In this document: positions 60,700-64,000 of the stretch, piece after piece
Numbering within the stretch: the stretch's first letter is position 1
Layout of the letters: each line of letters starts with the position of its first letter
Source of the DNA: SIG440 sp045586925
GTDB taxonomy: Bacteria; Bacillota; Clostridia; Monoglobales; Monoglobaceae
Assembly: GCA_045586925.1 (NCBI GenBank)
Contig: JAZNBG010000035.1
Location: forward strand, 59,052 to 123,051
Direction of reading: 5' to 3'
DNA length: 64,000 nt
Program-made: the position numbers and the translations under genes
Notes under the pieces: model-generated
Told to the model about the DNA's origin: nothing
Database searches by the model: none
What the model saw: the letters and a program-made list of their open reading frames with translations, nothing else

Positions 60700-61762
60700 T
60701 TTAAAGGATGTATGTGCACAGTTTAATATTGAAACCACGATTGAAGGTTACGGAAACGGACACATTAATGATACATACCTTTGTGAAGCGGCACCCAGAG
60801 TTATTTTGCAGAGAATAAATATAAAGGTTTTTAAAAATCCAGACGAGGTTATGGAAAATATTTACAACGTAACCGAACATCTTAAAAGAAAGATAGCCAA
60901 AGCTGGCGGAAATCCCGATAGAGAAACTCTAAATGTTATTCGCACAAAAGATGGGCAGAATTATTACAAGCTCGATGATGAAAATTATTTCAGAATGTAT
61001 AAGTTCGTTGAAGACAGTGTCAGCTTTGATACAGTTGAAAATCCTGTTCAGCTATATCACGCAGGTACAGCTTTTGGTAAATTCCAGAATATGCTTGATG
61101 ACTACCCAGCTGACAAGCTATATGAGACTATTGTTGATTTTCACAATACTCCCGAAAGAGTTAAGCAACTTGAAGCGGCAATCAGCAAAAATGCTGCAGG
61201 CAGACTTGTTGCCGTTAAGGACGAGGTAAATTTTGCTATTGAATACGCAAAGTATGCATCAAAAATCACCGATGAAATGGCAAAAGGTACAGTTCCTCTC
61301 AGGGTTACACACAACGATACAAAGCTTAATAATGTCCTTTTTGACAAAGACACATTAGAGGGCGTTTGTGTTATTGATCTTGATACAGTTATGCCCGGTT
61401 CGGTGCTTTATGATTTTGGTGATGCTCTCAGATTTGGTGCATCCAGCGGTACCGAGGACGAAACCGATTTAAGCAAAATTTGGTTCGACCTTGAAAAGTT
61501 CGAGCAGTTTGCAAAGGGTTTCCTTGGCGAAACAGCAAAATGCCTTACCGAAAAGGAAATTGAGCTTCTTCCGATGTCGGCATTGCTTATGACCTATGAA
61601 TGTGGAATACGTTTTCTTGCCGACTACCTTAATGGTGATACATACTTTAAGGTTCATCGTGAACATCACAATCTTGATCGCGCAAGGACACAGTTCAAGC
61701 TGGTTAAGGATATCGAGTCAAAATTCGATGATATGAAAAAGATTGTTGAAAAATATATTTAA
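60689..61762 (+). CDS. nahK: N-acetylhexosamine 1-kinase-like protein
   Basis: 357 residues, APH fold. Resembles NahK of bifidobacteria: GYGNGHINDTYL, RVTHNDTKLNN, VIDLDTVMPGSVLYDFGD, ALRFGASSGTEDE and MTYECGIRFLADYL. NahK phosphorylates GalNAc/GlcNAc at C1 in the lacto-N-biose/galacto-N-biose salvage pathway. The start (60689) lies within the nucleotidyltransferase end. Symbol by similarity from memory. Confidence 0.85.
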   Translation: MEFSLKDVCAQFNIETTIEGYGNGHINDTYLCEAAPRVILQRINIKVFKNPDEVMENIYNVTEHLKRKIAKAGGNPDRETLNVIRTKDGQNYYKLDDENYFRMYKFVEDSVSFDTVENPVQLYHAGTAFGKFQNMLDDYPADKLYETIVDFHNTPERVKQLEAAISKNAAGRLVAVKDEVNFAIEYAKYASKITDEMAKGTVPLRVTHNDTKLNNVLFDKDTLEGVCVIDLDTVMPGSVLYDFGDALRFGASSGTEDETDLSKIWFDLEKFEQFAKGFLGETAKCLTEKEIELLPMSALLMTYECGIRFLADYLNGDTYFKVHREHHNLDRARTQFKLVKDIESKFDDMKKIVEKYI

Positions 61763-61768
61763 AAAAGT

Positions 61769-61802
61769 AAGTGGCTACCCATGTTGACCGGGTAGCCACT
61801 TT
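61769..61802. terminator. Bidirectional terminator between nahK-like and mtnN
   Basis: AAGTGGCTACCC, loop ATGTTGACC, GGGTAGCCACTT, T-rich flank. Confidence 0.85.
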
Positions 61803-61806
61803 TAGG

Positions 61807-62493
61807 TTACAGCTTTTCAAAAAACAGTTTCATAACCTTTACAAGATTTTCTGTGGCGGCTTTAACGAATTCGGTATATGTCAGGTGTGAGCTACCATCG
61901 GCATTGTCAGAGATGGAGCGAAGAATACAAAAAGGAATATTATTCTTGTATGCTACGTGTCCTATGGATGCCGCTTCCATCTCGCAAGCGTATGCACCAA
62001 AGGTATCTACAAGATATTCTTTCTTCGCCGCACTGTTTATAAACTGATCGCCGGATGCGATTTTGCCAATCAGAGTGTGGATGCCATTCTCGTTTGATGC
62101 CTCATATAATACATTGGAGATTTTTTCATCACAGGGGATGTCGATTAAGTTTATCCCCGAAACAAATCCGACAGGGTCGCCAAGAGGCGAGGTATCCATA
62201 TCGTGTTGAATTACAGCACTGGCAATAACCACATCGCATATGTTAAGAGATTTTTCAAGCCCCCCTGCCACACCGCTGTTAATAATAAATCTGGGTGCGT
62301 ATTTAAGGCACATTGTTTGGGTACAGATTGCAGCGTTAACCTTGCCAACTCCGCTTACTGCTACAACAACTGATTTTCCCCACAGCTTGCCTCTGACAAA
62401 TTCTATCCCGCTTATCAATTCTGTTTGTTTATCGGTCATCAGTTCCTTAAAACTATTAACCTCAACATCCATTGCACCAATTATTCCTATCAT
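61807..62493 (-). CDS. mtnN: 5'-methylthioadenosine/S-adenosylhomocysteine nucleosidase
   Basis: 228 residues. IGIIGAMDVEV with catalytic Glu at residue 11, NSGVAGGL, MEAASIGHVAY, and SISDNADG with catalytic Asp. Cleaves MTA and SAH, recycling the methyl cycle; SAH cleavage also feeds LuxS where present (not seen here). AAAGGAG before ATG. Confidence 0.95.
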   Translation of the reverse strand: MIGIIGAMDVEVNSFKELMTDKQTELISGIEFVRGKLWGKSVVVAVSGVGKVNAAICTQTMCLKYAPRFIINSGVAGGLEKSLNICDVVIASAVIQHDMDTSPLGDPVGFVSGINLIDIPCDEKISNVLYEASNENGIHTLIGKIASGDQFINSAAKKEYLVDTFGAYACEMEAASIGHVAYKNNIPFCILRSISDNADGSSHLTYTEFVKAATENLVKVMKLFFEKL

Positions 62494-62529
62494 TAGTATA
62501 TACTCCTTTTGAAAAAGATAACACAGTAT

Positions 62530-62558
62530 ATTCTACATTATTATATAGGAAATGTCAA
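62530..62558 (-). promoter_or_regulatory. Promoter of mtnN
   Basis: Minus strand TTGACA (62553-62558), 17-base spacer, TAGAAT (62530-62535). The -35 overlaps the last codons of the dacF-like gene. Confidence 0.75.
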
Positions 62559-63733
62559 TCAGCTTTCATACATAACCACATTTTCATTACTTTACCGAAC
62601 ATTGTGGTGATGTTCATTCTTTCAACATCTTCGGTTGCAATTATGTCGCAAACAGCAACCTTTTCATTGCCTATTTTTAATGTGGCCTGACCTAATTTTT
62701 GGGTTTTGACAATGGGTGCTTTTATTGGTTCATCAAAAGCTGTTGTGATTTCGATTTTATCCTGATTGCCCTTTTTGACAATAAAGCTGTACTTAGGGTC
62801 GGCGGCTATTGCTACGGTTTCGGACTTGCCACCGGTGACACTTAAAGGGTTAAGCGAGCCTATTTTTTCTGATGCTTTCACGACCGAGTAATTTGCAAAG
62901 CCGTAATCAAGAAGGCGTGTGGCACTTGAAAAACGGTCGGCTGTGGTGGGTGCCGCAAGAATAACTGCTACAAGCTGCATTCCATCACGTTTTGCTGATG
63001 CAGAGAGACAGTACTTGGCAATAGAGGTCGAACCGGTCTTGATTCCGTTTGCTCCATTATAAAAACGAATAAGCTTGTTGGTGTTTGAAAGCCCAAATTC
63101 GCCACCACGCAAAGTGTCCATCCATATCGTACTGTAATCGGTAAATTTCGGATGCTTCAGCAACTGACATGAAATTTTTGCGACATCACGTGCGGTGCTG
63201 TAATGCTCGGAGGTTTCATCAAGACCATTACAGTTTATAAAATGTGTGTTGGTGCAGCCCAGCTCCTTTGCGCGGTTGTTCATCATTTCGACAAAGGCCG
63301 ATTCTGTGCCGGCAATATGCTCAGCCATTGCAACGGCGGCATCGTTTCCTGATGCTATGACGATGGCTTTTAACATATCCTCCACAGACATCTGTTCCCC
63401 GACCTCCAAAAAGACTTGAGAGCCGCCCATTGATGATGCATATTCGCTGGTAGTAACCATATCATTAAGTGAGATTTTGCCCATATCAAGCGCTTCCATT
63501 ATTAAAAGCATAGTCATTGTTTTTGTAACACTTGCAATGGGCAGCTTTTCATCGGCGTTCAGCTCGTATAATACCTGCCCGGATGATTCTTCCATCAATA
63601 TTGCTGAAGGAGCGTTAACTATCTGTGCTTCAACATCTGCATTTACCTGGCTGACAATTTCGGCAGATGTGGGGGTAAAGGATAAAACACACAGACACGT
63701 AAAAATGTAAAAAAAGCGTTTTAAAGAAGCCAT
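62555..63733 (-). CDS. dacF: Serine-type D-Ala-D-Ala carboxypeptidase
   Basis: 392 residues. Signal peptide about 1-24, SxxK motif in IASVTKTM, second motif ASGNDAA, third motif KTGST. The C-terminal PBP5-type beta domain (about 290-370) is present. Trims pentapeptide stems in peptidoglycan; in spore formers DacF acts in the forespore, DacA in vegetative growth, and this cannot be told apart. GAAAGG before ATG. Confidence 0.93.
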   Translation of the reverse strand: MASLKRFFYIFTCLCVLSFTPTSAEIVSQVNADVEAQIVNAPSAILMEESSGQVLYELNADEKLPIASVTKTMTMLLIMEALDMGKISLNDMVTTSEYASSMGGSQVFLEVGEQMSVEDMLKAIVIASGNDAAVAMAEHIAGTESAFVEMMNNRAKELGCTNTHFINCNGLDETSEHYSTARDVAKISCQLLKHPKFTDYSTIWMDTLRGGEFGLSNTNKLIRFYNGANGIKTGSTSIAKYCLSASAKRDGMQLVAVILAAPTTADRFSSATRLLDYGFANYSVVKASEKIGSLNPLSVTGGKSETVAIAADPKYSFIVKKGNQDKIEITTAFDEPIKAPIVKTQKLGQATLKIGNEKVAVCDIIATEDVERMNITTMFGKVMKMWLCMKAD

Positions 63734-63844
63734 AAGTTCAAACCTTTCATTAATATTATATGATGAATAAATATGAAAACTTTGGAAATAATATTACAAG
63801 TATAAAATTTAAGTAAAAAAATATAAAAATTTCTTAAAAAGGTA

Positions 63845-63873
63845 TTGACAAGGAGTGAGAAGTGTGGTAATAT
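63845..63873 (+). promoter_or_regulatory. Strong promoter P1 at the window edge
   Basis: Perfect TTGACA (63845-63850), 17-base spacer, TAATAT (63868-63873). Confidence 0.8.
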
Positions 63874-63936
63874 AGACGAGTTGTGCCGAGCAGAGCCGGT
63901 CGGGAGAAAAACTTTTAAAAAAGTTGAAAAAAAGAC

Positions 63937-63966
63937 TTGACAAAAGGTAGCTTGGTGTGATATATT
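63937..63966 (+). promoter_or_regulatory. Strong promoter P2 at the window edge
   Basis: Perfect TTGACA (63937-63942), 18-base spacer ending TGTGA, TATATT (63961-63966). P1 and P2 in tandem, then a CTCTC/GAGAG hairpin at 63972-63986 and GC-rich leader: the layout of an rRNA operon, but no rRNA sequence is inside the window. Confidence 0.75.
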
Positions 63967-64000
63967 AGATAGGCTCTCTCAAAGAGAGTGGTAAGACCCG

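Noticed and set aside
1..64000. CRISPR arrays.
   Set aside because: The only regular repeats are the 108-bp tandem repeat and three scattered REPs; no spacer-repeat pattern and no cas genes.
63972..64000. Start of 16S rRNA.
   Set aside because: No conserved 16S sequence is present before the window ends; only promoters and leader are visible.

Overview
The window looks like a chromosome segment from an anaerobic, endospore-forming Gram-positive bacterium of class Clostridia. It is moderately AT-rich. The evidence is spoVAD and spoVAE remnants, SepF/DivIVA/YlmH division genes, MurJ, RodA and MltG wall genes, an SLH-domain surface protein, a bifunctional AdhE behind a Rex-like operator, and no outer-membrane genes. 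I cannot name the species. Many promoters share an extended -10 of the form TGTGATATAAT.

Left end (1-3840): the right end of an integrated mobile element, with a tyrosine recombinase, a small ORF and a large serine recombinase. It runs directly into the 3' part of spoVAD, followed by an intact spoVAE. The element therefore sits inside spoVAD, the same arrangement as skin in sigK of Bacillus. I consider this the most interesting feature of the window.

Positions 3865-22309: a long plus-strand housekeeping run. It holds miaB, a ymcA-like gene, mutS, mutL, miaA, an HlyD-like gene, yggS, sepF, ylmH, divIVA, lspA, rluD, radC, uvrB and uvrA, covering tRNA modification, DNA repair and division-site placement.

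Positions 22310-29701: a minus-strand six-gene operon, in transcription order a MurJ-type flippase, a Wzy/ligase-type polymerase, a GT4 glycosyltransferase, two DUF4330 proteins and an ABC exporter, probably for a surface glycan.

Positions 29707-36861: apbE, two small membrane-protein genes, then an AT-rich island. The island carries a REP-associated transposase with three copies of a 23-bp REP (two inside its own ORF), an XRE regulator and a secreted stalk-domain protein behind a 19-bp perfect inverted repeat. After it come lrgAB, a SLOG protein, a tandem-OB SSB and a composite fold-back repeat.

Positions 36862-54790: DAHP synthase, an SLH-PstS chimera, a DUF1846 protein, tRNA-Gly, two tRNA-Val genes fused to yceD-rpmF, a ComEA-like protein, an acyl-CoA synthetase, a 108-bp tandem repeat, ung, tagA, a PfkB kinase, a DJ-1 protein, a CPBP protease, mltG, an O-methyltransferase, rodA and a Ca2+-type P-ATPase.

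Positions 54791-64000: a promoter followed by strongly folded sequence (candidate ncRNA), adhE overlapping a small kinase gene, an AraC regulator, a nucleotidyltransferase plus NahK-like pair (HexNAc salvage), mtnN and a dacF-like gene. At the edge are two strong tandem promoters that resemble an rRNA operon start.
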